From NCBI RefSeq assembly GCF_014805685.1, contig NC_060896.1, forward strand, positions 18,694,277 through 18,758,276: a DNA stretch of 64,000 nucleotides, written 5' to 3'. Numbering within the stretch: the stretch's first letter is position 1; the number at the start of each line of letters is the position of its first letter. Below are positions 45,220-57,033 of this stretch, one piece after another. The position numbers and the translations under genes are program-made. This DNA is from Silurus meridionalis (Eukaryota > Chordata > Actinopteri > Siluriformes > Siluridae). The notes under the pieces were generated by a model. That model ran no database searches and was not told the origin of the DNA. It saw only the letters and a program-made list of their open reading frames with translations.

Positions 45220-47927
45220 TATTATAAAGCTTCCTCTAAAAACCGCAAACTTTATTTTAAATAATAAATAAATAACAATAAGCAATTTAAATTTTACGTT
45301 TCATATAAAATTGCCTTAAATTTCATAAATTAAAATAATCCTTTTGAATGATGAGTGGTTTTAAGTCAAGGTTAGTCATCTTTGCACAGGCATAGTCTCA
45401 GGGCACACAGTCATAGCCGTTTCCTTCGACAATCGCGCCAATCTGAACTCCAGTCCACATCAGACATGCTCCTGAATCTATTTTTCACAATGCTGCACAA
45501 CAGTTAGACTTTCATTCAATCTAGACCAGCTGAACGAGAGATGTGCAAAGGCTGGATTATACTTCTGCGTTGAAGCGTGTTCGCAGACTCCCTTCATGAT
45601 GCAGAATAGGGGGCTTTATGGATAAGCGTGCCATGCAGGTGTGTGCACCCTATCAAACATTCAACAGTATATAGGCGACATCTAAATGATGTGTCAAGCA
45701 TGCTTCGTTCCAAATCTTAGGTGAGGTGTGTGAGATTGCATACATGGAAAGATTTTAAGGCGATGGTGTGGTGCCTTTTTCTGCAAGACGGACCAAAGAA
45801 GAACTCGTTCTTTCTGAGAGCAACGCTTATGTATATCGGATTTCCTGTTTATAGAGAGTCATATAACACATTTGTCAAAAAACAAACCAACAAGAAGAGT
45901 TTTATACAACGGTTAGTCCAGGTCCACTTATTCAACTGTTCGAGCGGAGTTTCACGAGTACTCAGATTTCCTACAACCTCACTGGAACGTTTCAATGTGT
46001 ATCACTGTGTACCGCTCTTCTGTGTTTACCACATACCATTCCACTTTCTAGCTTAAAACTAATACTACAGTAGAGTACGTGACATAAGCAGACACAGCAA
46101 ACAGTGAAGAATGAAAAGGCAGAAGGGGCGCAAATTTTCCCAGAAACACCTTTAACTGGAATGTACAGACCGACATGAGCTTAGCGGGCGTGCTATACTA
46201 TATATTTGGCCATACTGTATTGTGTCTGAAATGCATCAGTCGATAGAACTAATGTACGAGAGCAATCTCGCACTCGATTGAGTGGTTATATCAAATAATT
46301 CAACGCTGACCTACTTCAGTTGACCAGTGGAAGCACACCGACAGGTAAATCACAGATATTCAGTGTAACAAAACTTTTGCTTGCGTAATTTTGCTGATGG
46401 GAAGTAGTGAAACTCAGGGTTTTATCGCGTCCACACGTTTGCTTGTTCTCCATTTAAAATACATGACTTCTGTTTAATTTTTCACTTACTTCCCCCAGGT
46501 AGAGATGTTTACTTGCACGCGAGCATGCTGGATGGCAAATGAACACAGAAGTGGAAGCCAGTTCTCATACAGCACAAGCCTACACACAGCATGGCTTTTG
46601 TATTCCGCATTGTCACTTTATACTCTATTATACGCTATCATTCCTCGTATGCAAATGTGAATTTCATTAAAAAAAAAATTCTAATGACAGTCATGGTTTC
46701 TACAATCTGCACTTCACTTGCTGTATAGATTTACAGAAAAAAAGTGTTTAAACTTTATCCAACTTCACCCGTCTCCCTACACCATGGGTGCTTAAACCTA
46801 GATGTGCAAACAACCGCAAATTCACATGATTATTTTCTTGTCAATTACAAGTCTTTCTCTCTGAACATTTTTTTTATGTATTCTATACAGCCTCTGTAAC
46901 GTACACACATGCGTGAATGTAACAGAAGGTCTATTACTAAGTGTTGTTAGAGAAAAAAATATTCCTAACGCAGTAGTGTGATTCGGCCCAACGCAAAGCA
47001 GCCTGGTTTACACTTGAAGCGCGATGTCACGCACGTGTGCAGAACCAGTCATTATTATTCACACACTCGCCGTCGGTCTGTAAAAAACTTTGTTAAACGT
47101 CGACAAACTTGCGTTGAAATTTTCTAGCTGTCGTGATTGTTGTCATTGGCTGAGATTGAAAATCAGAACTCTTGACCTTAATTCAAAAGTATTCACGGAC
47201 TTAGAAAATCCAGAAGATTGGCATGTAAAGCAGGTGATTGAAAGTGATATGAGAAGTTGAATTCAAACACTAACTGTAATAGGAAACCCAGTTAATGTTG
47301 CTGCTCAATAACGTTCTAGACTTGCACAACACTGTGCAACTTTAGACCCAGCACTAGTTGAGCATGGCAACAGATGGACAGGTGAAATTTGTTCATATAT
47401 TTTTTAATCTGCAGTAGGGTGACACGATGTCACACTTGGTGTTGCAGTCACAAGATTTTAGTCCCTTCAACGTAAGATGATATGGAAATTGATGGCTTAA
47501 AAAAAAAACTAGTCTTTATAATTAAATTTTTTCAAGATAAAGTTTCTAAATTTAATTAACTGAAATGGATGGAAAATGTCCTGACAAAAAGAAAAATCAC
47601 TAACAAAGATTATCCAATGACTGTGAAGAAGGCACTGAAGCCTGTCATCAAAGCGCTGTCTCAGCTTTCATTCATACAGGGCACATTTGTGGTCACGCCA
47701 TCGATAACCTTTACTAACAACAGTTACGTTAGTCCAGGCAGAATTTTTTTACATTTTTTTTTTTTTTAAGGCATTCATGTGGAAAAATATATAGCTTTCA
47801 CGCACTATTCTGAGCCCGAGTAGCCTTTGCAGGTTTATGTTCTTTTACTATAAAAGTAAAACAATGTTTTCCAATGCAGTACTGATTCTCTACGTTCTTA
47901 CTAAAGCAAATAGTATAGCACATTAAA

Positions 47928-47930
<3 letters not shown>

Positions 47931-47976
<46 letters not shown>
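47931..47976. repeat. (TA)n microsatellite
   Basis: About 22 TA units inside akt2 intron 1. Confidence 0.95.
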
Positions 47977-47980
<4 letters not shown>

Positions 47981-48488
47981 ATAATATAGGTGCGAGTTAA
48001 ATGACACCCAAAAACATCAAATACGTACCGTAGAGACGCGCGATACCGCTTAATTTCTACTCAGCCCAATGCCAAGTACTTTCAATGGCAGAATCCCTAA
48101 AACCAAACACCAGTGTTTTTTGAAAGCCACCATTATTAATATTAAATAGACTAAAGCAGGCGGAACTTCTTTTTTGGTTACATTCATTACAAAACATCAT
48201 TATTCAGACAAACTACATTCCTTCCCCTTTTATAAATTCTTGTGAAGTAACAAGAGAATGGTGACATTTTCTCTTTGAGTCCATTTCTTCTTAGACTGAA
48301 CAACTTTTCTGCTACAGCTCATGCAATGATGCAGTGATCCAAAAATGGGACTGGGTGATGGAATGCTGGTTTGGTTGTACAGTGGAAGAGGAAATAGCTC
48401 CTAAACTCACTTGATTTGTTTAAAAAAATATATATATCCCACATAGCTGTAGATATTTTAGCCTGAGAATCGATTCTCTCTACATGGG

Positions 48489-48660
48489 AAGTGGTAGCTC
48501 AATGGTTAAGGCTTTAACCATTGATTCAAGCCCAAATACCACTGGTGGGCCCTTGAGTAAGGCCCTTAACTGTAATGCCCTACAGAGACGCTGTATCATG
48601 ACTGACCCTGTGCACTGACCCCAGCTTCCTAACAAGCTAACAATGCTTTTAATACTAATA
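48489..48660 (+). repeat. tRNA-derived SINE
   Basis: GTGGTAGCTCAATGGTTAAG resembles an A box and TGATTCAAGCCC a B box. They are followed by the body GTGGGCCCTTGAGTAAGGCC and CTTCCTAACAAGCT. The same body recurs at 56739-57000. It is degenerate and not a tRNA gene. Confidence 0.7.
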
Positions 48661-48699
48661 CAGAATTCATTTTCCTATGTGAAGAATATTCTTCCTATA

Positions 48700-48771
48700 C
48701 TAGAAACTAAAGTATCGCTAGTATCGAAATTTGCGATATTTCAGATATCGATATCAAATCGCCCGTCCCTG
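48700..48771 (-). mobile_element. Isolated hAT-type end
   Basis: Read on the minus strand, CAGGGACGGGCGATTTGATA then TCGATATC resembles hAT terminal sequence. No partner end was found. Confidence 0.35.
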
Positions 48772-49397
48772 ATATAGAGTTTCCTCAGAAAGTGTGTGGT
48801 TACTATACCCATACTATCTCATGCCAACATGAATAATCGTTTCTGATTCTGACTACAAAAGTTGACTTTCTAAAAAAGTTATCTAAAGCCTAATTAAGGG
48901 TTTTTGCCTTGTGTGTTTATACTTTTCTGCATTTCATTTGCCAAATAAATGAATTTCTTGAACAAATAAAATGTACTTTTTTCGTCACGACTCTCTACCT
49001 TGAAACACATATCTGCTTATCTCCTGCATCACATTACCTTCACAAGTCTGCACAACTCAACTAAAGTACAACAAAAAACATGCATAAATCTCAAATTATA
49101 CTCGTTTAAACGATATTACGCTTATTATTTAATAGCATAGTCCAGCGTGAAAACTTCTGTCAGGAAAGTGCGGGCTACGGTTGCTAAGCTAACAGAAGAG
49201 AAAGTGAGCAGCTTTACATGAGATTTCTTTGCACATGTTTAGAACAAAGCGAGACATTTTTAAGTTTTAAGTCGTAAAATTGTTCAAGCTCAGTCCGGAC
49301 GCTATCTATACAACCTTAAACCTGTGTCTGCTCCAGCTGAGAAAGTGAACCTGCTTGGCTGTAAGTGCTCCAGCTCTGGTAACATACTAGCAGCTGT

Positions 49398-49400
<3 letters not shown>

Positions 49401-49445
<45 letters not shown>
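49401..49445. repeat. (CA)n microsatellite upstream of the akt2 intron 1 start
   Basis: About 22 CA units. A shorter (GT)n tract follows at 49618-49641. Confidence 0.95.
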
Positions 49446-49446
<1 letters not shown>

Positions 49447-49782
49447 CTCCCCGATTTAAAATGGAGGCCACTGGGTTCGTTTCAGGGCTTAACACACACG
49501 GGAAGAAATAACCAGACTTCAGCAGAAGTTGACATTTACATTTACATTCCCAGTTCTCCAGCTTTAACCTCGTGCTGGTGCTGCAGGCTGGGCTCAGTAT
49601 ACTTCACTTCTAACGGCGTGTGTGTGTGTGTGTGTGTGTGTTAGCTGCAGGCTGCTAAAAGCTAATGGAACCTGCGCTCAGCAAACACACACAACGGATT
49701 CCCACTGCTGGGTTTCTGTATATACACATATAAATTAAACTCGAATGAAGCATCAACACTGTTTAATATGAACGCCACTCAC

Positions 49783-49903
49783 CACAGCTCAACACTCCTC
49801 CACGCCGTTCTGCTCTAAGTTTTACTTTATCAACCTTCTTTAGAGTTTTTTTAGGCTTCAGGCCTTCAGCTCCTCACTAGCGCACAAACAGGATGTGACG
49901 TCA
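49783..49903 (-). promoter_or_regulatory. Candidate akt2 first noncoding exon and promoter with a CRE
   Basis: On the minus strand GAGCTGTG|GTGAGTGG at 49783/49782 is a strong splice donor ending a possible 5' UTR exon. A perfect cAMP response element TGACGTCA lies at 49896-49903, just upstream. akt genes normally begin with a noncoding exon far from the ATG exon. The transcription start is not established. Confidence 0.45.
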
Positions 49904-50014
49904 TGTCAACGTCAACAACAATAAAAACTGACCCCGCTTTCTCACGGAATTACTATTATTATTATTACTATTATTATTATTGCTTCTTTTATTTATATGG
50001 AATTCGGTAAATTT

Positions 50015-50018
<4 letters not shown>

Positions 50019-50077
<59 letters not shown>

Positions 50078-50090
50078 TTTATTTTTTAAT

Positions 50091-50144
<54 letters not shown>

Positions 50145-50162
50145 TTTATTTTTTAATACACA

Positions 50163-50193
<31 letters not shown>

Positions 50194-50203
50194 TCTTTAT
50201 TTT

Positions 50204-50269
<66 letters not shown>
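50019..50269. repeat. Compound (TA)n array with a repeated spacer
   Basis: Four (TA)n tracts (about 50019-50074, 50094-50141, 50162-50187 and 50209-50269) are separated by a near-identical spacer. The spacer is ATTCTTTATTTTTTAATACA in the first two copies and a shortened variant in the third. The higher-order unit is about 70 bp. Confidence 0.9.
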
Positions 50270-50271
<2 letters not shown>

Positions 50272-50279
50272 CACATTGT

Positions 50280-50837
50280 ACACTAACAATGACGACATCT
50301 GAACTATGAAAGAACACATCTTGGAATTAAGTAATAAAGAAAAAGCTTGTCAAATAACCTAGGATATGTTTTTATCATTTAGATTCTTTAAAGCAGCCAT
50401 CTTTTACATCAATGACAGCTTTGCACACTTTCAGATATGCACATTTACACAGGCAGCCTAATGCTTTCCCAACAATCTTGCAGAGTTCCAAGACGTGTTG
50501 AGTGTTTGTTGGCTGCTTTTCCTTCGCTATCGATTTAATTGGAGTATCTCTTCTGTTCATTCACTTTTCATTTTGTTAATTGATGAAATTACGCTATTAA
50601 TACTTCTATTTTTGAAAGCGTTTTTTGGCATTTTCACACCTGCCTACAACTTTTGCACAGAAATGTTAGAAAAAGTAGACGCATTTCAATTTTTTTTTTA
50701 TGTGCAATGAGATGCCGTATGTCAAGGTTTCTGTAGTCATATGAGCAAAACTCTGTCAGAGCAGAGAACTAGACAGAACATCTGCATCAAAAGTGGGCAT
50801 AGGTTTGCCTTAGGCTGTTAGTGCTAGAGTTTGAATG

Positions 50838-50891
<54 letters not shown>

Positions 50892-52107
50892 GATTAGGTT
50901 ATGAGAGACATGTATTTGATCAAACATGACGTTTCTGTGCTAACATAACAATTGTGAAATAGTCAGTGGTGAAGAGTGTCAACTGGCAGAAAATTGATGT
51001 GCAGACATCAAACATGAGTTTAGATACATCAAAAGTTTTCACATCCTAAACAGGCATGAAAGAAGTCTGACTAACCTGCAGGTGGTTAGAAACCAATCAG
51101 GAAAGCGTGTGAGTGGAAATTATGTAAACAAGAGTCAAAGTGTAGAATCAAAGAAACAAAGTGTCAAGAGGAAAAAGGATTCAATACCGATGATGTTTTA
51201 ATTTTAGGAGAGAACTCCTTATGGCTGTTTAATAACTAATGCAGAGTTTCTCTGGAAAAAAATAAATTAAAACGCTTATATATTTTTTTCCAGCTTTACA
51301 GAAATAATTAAGTAATATCACAAGAGCAAGAGTGTAGAGATTATTTAGAGCAAGAGAGAGATTATACAGACTATAATTATGGCTGTGATTTGGGTATGTG
51401 AATAGGCAATTCCAGCAGTGCCATTATTTAGTATAATAACCCAACTGCAAGTGCAATATTGTTTTATATACTGGAAATGAATATTGATTAACTGATAGTT
51501 TGGATGTCATGTGGCCATATGTTTGTTGATTTTTATTGCTCTGCTTGCAGAAATAAATCCTGCAAGAGCTACACTCACTTTCTAAAACATCAGTGCATGT
51601 TGTATAAAATGATAATGTTATATAATTATAATGTTTGTTTTGACCTAAGAAGTGAAATTGTTCATGTCATACATGTAGCATGTACAGTGTGATGAGCAGA
51701 TGTGATTCACACAGTGAACTATCCCACTGCAGTTACCTACTCCTGAACTTTAAAAATCGACAGCTCACCCCACACTTCTTTCGTTGCACATAAGGCATGT
51801 TATACGCTCTAACTGTGTGCAAACACCTATTTAAAAAAACCTTAGATGTACAAATTCTTTGACTCCGACACTTTGCACTTTTACACACGAGTCTTTTGCA
51901 CTACTTTCATACTGCTGCTCTCTGTCTTGCACCTTACAAGTGTCTTATATTCAGAACTTCAGAATGTTCACATATATTTGGATGTATATTTGCACCAGCG
52001 AATTCTTTACATCTATTTAGATGTATAGTTGCAGATAAACAAAATTCACTCTTTACATTTGCTTAATTGTATATTCATATACATATATACATATACATAT
52101 ATACACA
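50280..52107. other. Intergenic region between akt2 and vasp, nothing recognised
   Basis: AT-rich DNA with one (TA)n tract at about 50845-50887. No coding frame with recognisable similarity. Confidence 0.45.
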
Positions 52108-53231
52108 CAGTGGGAAAAAAAAGTTTTTTGTCAGCCAACAGTTGTGCACGTTCTCCCACTTAAAAAGATGAGAGAGGCCTGTAATTTTTATCATAGGTAC
52201 ACTTCAACTATGAGAGACAAAATGAGAAAAAAAAATCCAGAAAATCACATTGTCTGATTTAAAAAAAAAAATATTTGCAAATTATGGTGGAAAATAAGTA
52301 TTTGGTCACCTACAAAAAAGGAAGATTTCTGGCTCTCACAGACCTGTAACTTCTTCTTTAAGAGGCTCCTCTGTCCTCCACTTGTTACCTGTATTAATGG
52401 CACCTGTCTGAACTTCTTATCAGTATAAAAGACACCTGTCCACAACCTCAAACATTCAGACTCCAAACTCCACTATGGTCAAGATCAAAGAGCTGTCAAA
52501 GGACACCAGAAACAAAATTGTAGACCTGCACCAGCCTGGGAAGTCTGAATCTCTAATAGGTAGGCAGCTTGGTGTGAAGAAAGTAACTGTGGGAGCAATT
52601 ATTAGAAAATGGAAGACATACAAGACCACTGATAATCTCCCTCGATCTGGGGCTCTACGCAAGATCTCACCCCGTGGGGTCAAAATGATCACAAGAAATC
52701 CCAGAACCACACGGGGGGACCTAGTGAATGACCTGCAGAGAGCTGGGACCAAAATAACAAAGGCTACCATCAGTAACACAGTATGCCGCCAGGGACCCAA
52801 ATCCTGCAGTGCCAGACATGTCTGGGCCCGTCTGAAGTTTGCTAGAGTGCTTTTGGATGATCCAGAAGAGGATTGGGAGAATGTCATATGGTCAGGTGAA
52901 ACCAAAATAGAACTTTTTGGTAGAAACTCAACTTGTGTTTGGAGGAGAAAGAATACTGAGTTGCATCCAAAGAACACCATACTTACTGTGAAGCATGGGG
53001 GTGGAAACATCATGCTTTGGGGCTGTTTTTCTGCAAAGGGACCAGGACGAGTGATCCGTGTAAAGGAAAGAATGAATGGGGCCATGTATCGTGAGATTTT
53101 GAGTGAAGATAAAATGTGGCTGGGTCTTTCAGCATGACAATGATCCCAAACACACCGCCCGGGCAACAAAGGAGTGGCTTTGTAACAAGCATTTTAAAGT
53201 CTCCAGATCTCAATCCCATAGAAAATCTATG
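52108..53231 (+). mobile_element. 3'-truncated Tc1 element
   Basis: The left end CAGTGGGAAAAAAAAGTTTT then TTGTCAGCCA is a recognisable Tc1-family terminus. The transposase follows from 52475. The copy stops at about 53231, in the IENLW region (CCCATAGAAAATCTATGGTC), where a different Tc1 family begins without its own left end. No right terminal repeat is present. Confidence 0.85.
52475..53229 (+). pseudogene. Tc1 transposase, frameshifted and truncated
   Basis: The frame starts [20 protein letters not shown], the paired-type helix-turn-helix, and continues to [19 protein letters not shown]. It then holds a linker and the DDE domain with [13 protein letters not shown] and [15 protein letters not shown]. 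The first catalytic Asp, normally in WSDETK, is Gly here (WSGETK). A frameshift near 53110 gives an early stop; the shifted frame then reads [18 protein letters not shown], and the last catalytic segment is damaged by deletion. It is non-functional. Confidence 0.88.
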
Positions 53232-53269
53232 GTCAAGACGATCTGCCGCAGTTCAAACCAAGCGTCAGA

Positions 53270-55253
53270 ATGGGGAAGAAAGGTGATTTAAGTGACTTTG
53301 AACATGGCATGGTTGTTGGTGCCAGACGGGCTGGTCTGAGTATTTCAGAAACTGCTGATCTACTGGGATTTTCACACACAACCATGGGCGTAAATTTCAT
53401 TTAAGAGTAGGGGGGGACAATACATATAAAATTTCTCATGAGCAATTTTTGAAGGGGGACACAAATAATACAGTCAAATTGTACTAACAGTATAAAGACA
53501 CAGTGTCCCCACAGTGAAAAACGTTGTTTCTATCATTATTATTGTAGCACAGAGACTGCGTCAATTACAATGGTAATTCAAAGCGCTTTACGTAAATAAA
53601 GTAAAACTATCATAAAAAAATAATCGCAACAATAAAAACAAGGAATTAAAAAAAATGTTTAACATTTTATTTACAAATTAATGAAGACACTTAAGAACAG
53701 AATAGAAACTGATTATAAAAATACAGTGGTGTCAGTTCAGATGTAGCACAGTGCATATTTAGTAAATGCACAGATAAACAATAAATGCTAATTGTGTGTT
53801 AATGTTAAATTAACATTATACCAAGTTGTCCCAAATAAAACACTGCATGGGAAACGGCTTTGGCGTGTTAGTGTCAGTGCTCTATGCTACAAGCTATTGT
53901 AAACAAGCTAACGTTCACTAGATAAGTCATATTTTAATCGCTAATAGAGCAGATTCATGGAAAATTACATCGCTGATCAGCATTTTTGCCGCAACTAATT
54001 TATGAATGAGTCTGCATCAACTACATTAAAGAGAATCGCTTTATTTAAAGTGAATAAAATACCCTAGTTAATGGAGATGAAAATTAGTTGCGCTGCAGAC
54101 ACACACCTGACCACTGTGAGGAAGGGGAGGGGGGAACTCAACTGTTTCTAAATGCATTTTTGCAGTTTTTTTTCCTACTTACACAATTATTTTAGGTATA
54201 CATACATATATTTTTCATATAATAGTGAATACATATAATGAAGAGTGCGATGTTTTTAAATAAATTTTTTTTTGGGGGGGACATGTCCCCCCCGTCCCCC
54301 CCGGGATTTACGCCCATGCGCACAACCATCTCTAGGGTTTACAGAGAATGGTCCGAAAAAGAGAAAATATCCAGTGAGCGGCAGTTCTGTGGGTGCAAAT
54401 GCCTTGTTGATGCCAGAGGTCAGAGGAGAATGGCCAGATCGGTTCGAGCTGATAGAAAGGCAACAGTAACTCAAATAACCACTCATTACAACCGAGATAT
54501 GCAGAAAAGCATCTCTGAACGCACAACACGTCAAACCTTGAGGTGGACGGGCTACAGCAGCAGAAGACCACACCGGGTGCCACTCCTGACAGCTAAGAAC
54601 AGGAAACTGAGACTACAATTCGCACAGGCTCACCAAAATTGGACAATAGAAGACTGGAAAAACGTTGCCTGGTCTGATGAGTCTCGATTTCTGCTGCGAC
54701 ATTCGGATGGCAGGGTCAGAATTTGGCGTCAACAACATGAAAGCATGGATCCATCCTGCCTTGTATCAACAGTTCAGGCTGGTGGTGGTGGTGTAATGGT
54801 GTGGGGGATATTTTCTTGGCACACTTTGGGCCCATTAGTACCAATTGAGCATCGTGTCAACGCCACAGCCTACCTGAGTATTGTTGCTGACCATGTCCAT
54901 CCCTTTATGACCACAGTGTACCCATCTTCTGATGGCTACTTCCAGCAGGATAACACGCCATGTCATAAAGCGCGAATCATCTCAGACTGGTATCTTGAAC
55001 ATGACAATGAGTTCACTGTACTCAAATGGCCTCCACAGTCACCAGATCTCAATCCAATAGAGCACCTTTGGGATGTGGTGGAACGGGAGATCTTCGCATA
55101 ATGGATGTGCAGCGGACAAATCTGCAGCAACTGTGTGATGCTATCTTGTCAATATGGACCAAAATCTCTGAGGAATGTTTCCAGTATCTTGTTGAATCTA
55201 TGCCACGAAGGATTAAGGCAGTTCTGAAGGCAAAGGGGTCCAACCGGTACTAG
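53270..55253 (+). pseudogene. Tc1 transposase interrupted by an insertion
   Basis: The N-terminus [20 protein letters not shown] and a helix-turn-helix (LSISETADLLGFSHTT) are cut by the 53383-54318 insertion. The frame resumes at ISRVYREWSEKEK and continues through the second DNA-binding helices to the DDE domain. There [21 protein letters not shown] and [14 protein letters not shown] preserve the D, D and E residues. A small insertion after VEREI (about 55092) shifts the frame, and the last about 50 residues lie in another frame ending at 55253. It is dead as it stands. Confidence 0.88.
53383..54318. mobile_element. 936-bp non-autonomous DNA element inserted in a Tc1 transposase
   Basis: Perfect 13-bp terminal inverted repeats CATGGGCGTAAAT and ATTTACGCCCATG. 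Flanking 8-mers CACACAAC and CGCACAAC agree at seven of eight positions, fitting an 8-bp target duplication. Subterminal G-runs (AGTAGGGGGGGACA) and their complement (TGTCCCCCCCGTCC) extend the inverted repeat. The AT-rich interior has no transposase. An 8-bp duplication points to a hAT-like mobiliser. Confidence 0.85.
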
Positions 55254-55282
55254 TAAGGTGTACCTAATAAAGTGGCCGGTGA

Positions 55283-55285
<3 letters not shown>

Positions 55286-55348
<63 letters not shown>
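55286..55348. repeat. (TA)n microsatellite at a Tc1 end
   Basis: About 30 TA units beginning at the right terminal repeat of the Tc1 element, perhaps expanded from the TA target site. Confidence 0.95.
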
Positions 55349-55349
<1 letters not shown>

Positions 55350-55350
<1 letters not shown>

Positions 55351-56130
55351 TATCGACCGGCTCAGACATCGACCTTTTCTCATAGTGAACAGTTTTTCGT
55401 CTGAAATTTGCGCCCGACGAACGACCAAATGCCCGCTTATCGACCTTTTTTTGGTTACTTTTGTAATGTTTTTAATTCATACTTTTTACTGTATTATTGT
55501 CAGAAATCCACCTGCCACGTCCCCTTCGGCGGCTGTCAAAACCTCCGCTTTCCCTGAAGCCCCCGGCTTCAACAATGCACACCTGGGGCTTATTATTCAC
55601 TCATCCCCAGCTGCTATATAAACCCCTCATTCATCCACACTCCTTGTCGACTATTGTTGATATGTGAAGGTGTTTGGTGCATGTTTGTCTGCGTTTTCCC
55701 TGTCACACGTATTCCTATGCGTTTCTTCCTTTCCGGACTCCACGCGCTCTCTACGGCTGCGCTTTCTTTCTAAAGCACCAAAGATTACCTTTTACCTCCT
55801 GTGCGTTCGCCCGTGGACCTCGCCCCTCCAGGGCGTACCACGGATATCTCTCTCTTGTTTGTCGTGATTCTATGGACTGCCGTGTGTGTGTGTGTGTGTG
55901 TGTGTGTGCGTTTTCGTTAAACCAAAGCGAACTGTGCTCCGGCTTTGCCTCCGCTCATTACGCTGCATAACAATTATATACAGTATTATTTATGTACCTG
56001 TATTAATACTGCTAAAAACAGGGCAAAAATTGTTAATAAATGGGTTTCGGTGTAGGGCGGGAACGGATTAATTGGTTTTCCATTATTTCTTATGGGATAA
56101 TTAAATTCGCTCTTCAACCTTTTCGCATTT
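55350..56130 (+). other. Unclassified repeat-like block with CpGs and a TATA-like segment
   Basis: Contains a promoter-like stretch (CCAGCTGCTATATAAACCCC at about 55607) and a later segment GGAACGGATTAATTGGTTTT then CCATTATTTCTTATGGGATA. The latter resembles subterminal DNA of fish Tigger-type transposons. No coding frame is recognisable. It may be a composite of an LTR-like promoter fragment and a Tigger end, or one unannotated element. Confidence 0.3.
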
Positions 56131-56738
56131 CACTTTTTGAACCCCGCGGCTTATTTATGAATTTTTCCTGGGATTTTCCCGGTTTCACAAACTTCAAGCC
56201 AAAAAACTGAACCCCATAACATTAGACCAATGAAATTTCCGAACGGAAACGAAAAAATGCACCTCACCTGTGTTCTGAGCTGCATGGCATCCGGAGAAAA
56301 AACGTTTTTTTAAACGCATGACGATGCCAAAAGATAAACTCCCGAGAGAAGTAGTTGTGAAACAATGACAAGCCGTTGTAACACGTTGAGTCTGGGTCAT
56401 GGGAGAGCTTGCTAACTCCAGTTGCAACAGAAATCATATAAGCACAGACAGGTTTCCAAAACTTGTGCTTTTTTATTTTTCTTGGCAACAGCGTTACGGG
56501 TTAGTCAAAGAAAATTAGAACTGAGCATCAGAAAATAATAAGGACATATTCCTCGGTCTTGAACACACGCAGTAATACTGGAAAAAATGCAGTGGCAGGC
56601 TATTCCCAAAATACCGCTATGCTCTTAAAGAAAAAAAACCTTGAACCTTACTCCACAGTTATGAAATACATTTTTATTTAAAAAAAATAGTTCACTGATT
56701 GTAAAATTGTATATGGTCAATGTTCTTATTATAATACA

Positions 56739-57000
56739 GGCTGGGGAAGTTGTCACTCACTGATTAAGGCTTTGAGTTGCTGATTGGATGGTCAGGAGTC
56801 TGAGCCCCAGCACTGCCAAGCTGCCACTGTTGGGCCCTTGAGCACAGAACTTAACCTTCTCTGCTCCAGGGGTGCGGTATGATAGCTGATCCTGCACTTT
56901 GACACCAGCTTTTAACCAGCTGGAATATGAGAAGGAAGAATGTAACTGTGCTAACTGTGTGACATCGGAAAAAAATAAAAATGTTTGGACTTTTGGGTAC
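56739..57000 (+). repeat. tRNA-derived SINE
   Basis: GGCTGGGGAAGTTGTCACTC leads into an A-box-like region. Then come GAGCCCCAGCACTGCCAAGC, CTGTTGGGCCCTTGAG and AACCAGCTGGAATATG, the same body as the copy at 48489. It ends in an A-rich tail (GGAAAAAAATAAAAATG). Confidence 0.7.
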
Positions 57001-57033
57001 ATTGTAAATTAGATTGGAACTGTCTAACTGTCC

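Larger units (their letters stand above)
43117..49782 (-). other. akt2 first intron, no other gene recognised
   Basis: This is a 6.7-kb intron between the proposed noncoding first exon and the ATG exon. It contains a small Tigger-like element, a SINE, an isolated hAT end and a (TA)n tract, listed separately. A 111-codon plus frame at 45721-46056 has no recognisable domain and looks fortuitous. The rest is AT-rich without features. Confidence 0.5.
53232..55282 (+). mobile_element. 5'-truncated Tc1 element of another family, carrying an insertion
   Basis: The right end GTGTACCTAATAAAGTGGCC then GGTGAGTGTAT is intact, while the left terminal repeat is absent and the DNA begins inside the 5' leader. 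A 936-bp element splits it at 53383-54318. The sequence is well preserved compared with other copies here, suggesting relatively recent activity. Confidence 0.85.

Noticed and set aside
45721..46056. 111-codon plus-strand frame in akt2 intron 1
   Set aside because: No recognisable domain, no splice or promoter context; considered chance.
45551..47060. Possible MITE ends near 45551 and 46990
   Set aside because: The similar words are in the same orientation rather than inverted, and no target duplication was found.
48489..48660. tRNA gene
   Set aside because: A- and B-box-like words are present but there is no cloverleaf; the body and tail are those of a SINE repeated at 56739.
50019..50269. 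CRISPR-like alternation of repeats and spacers
   Set aside because: The repeats are simple (TA)n of varying length and the spacers are the same sequence, the opposite of a CRISPR array; the genome is vertebrate.
52456..53169. 237-codon minus-strand frame
   Set aside because: Antisense shadow of the Tc1 transposase on the plus strand.
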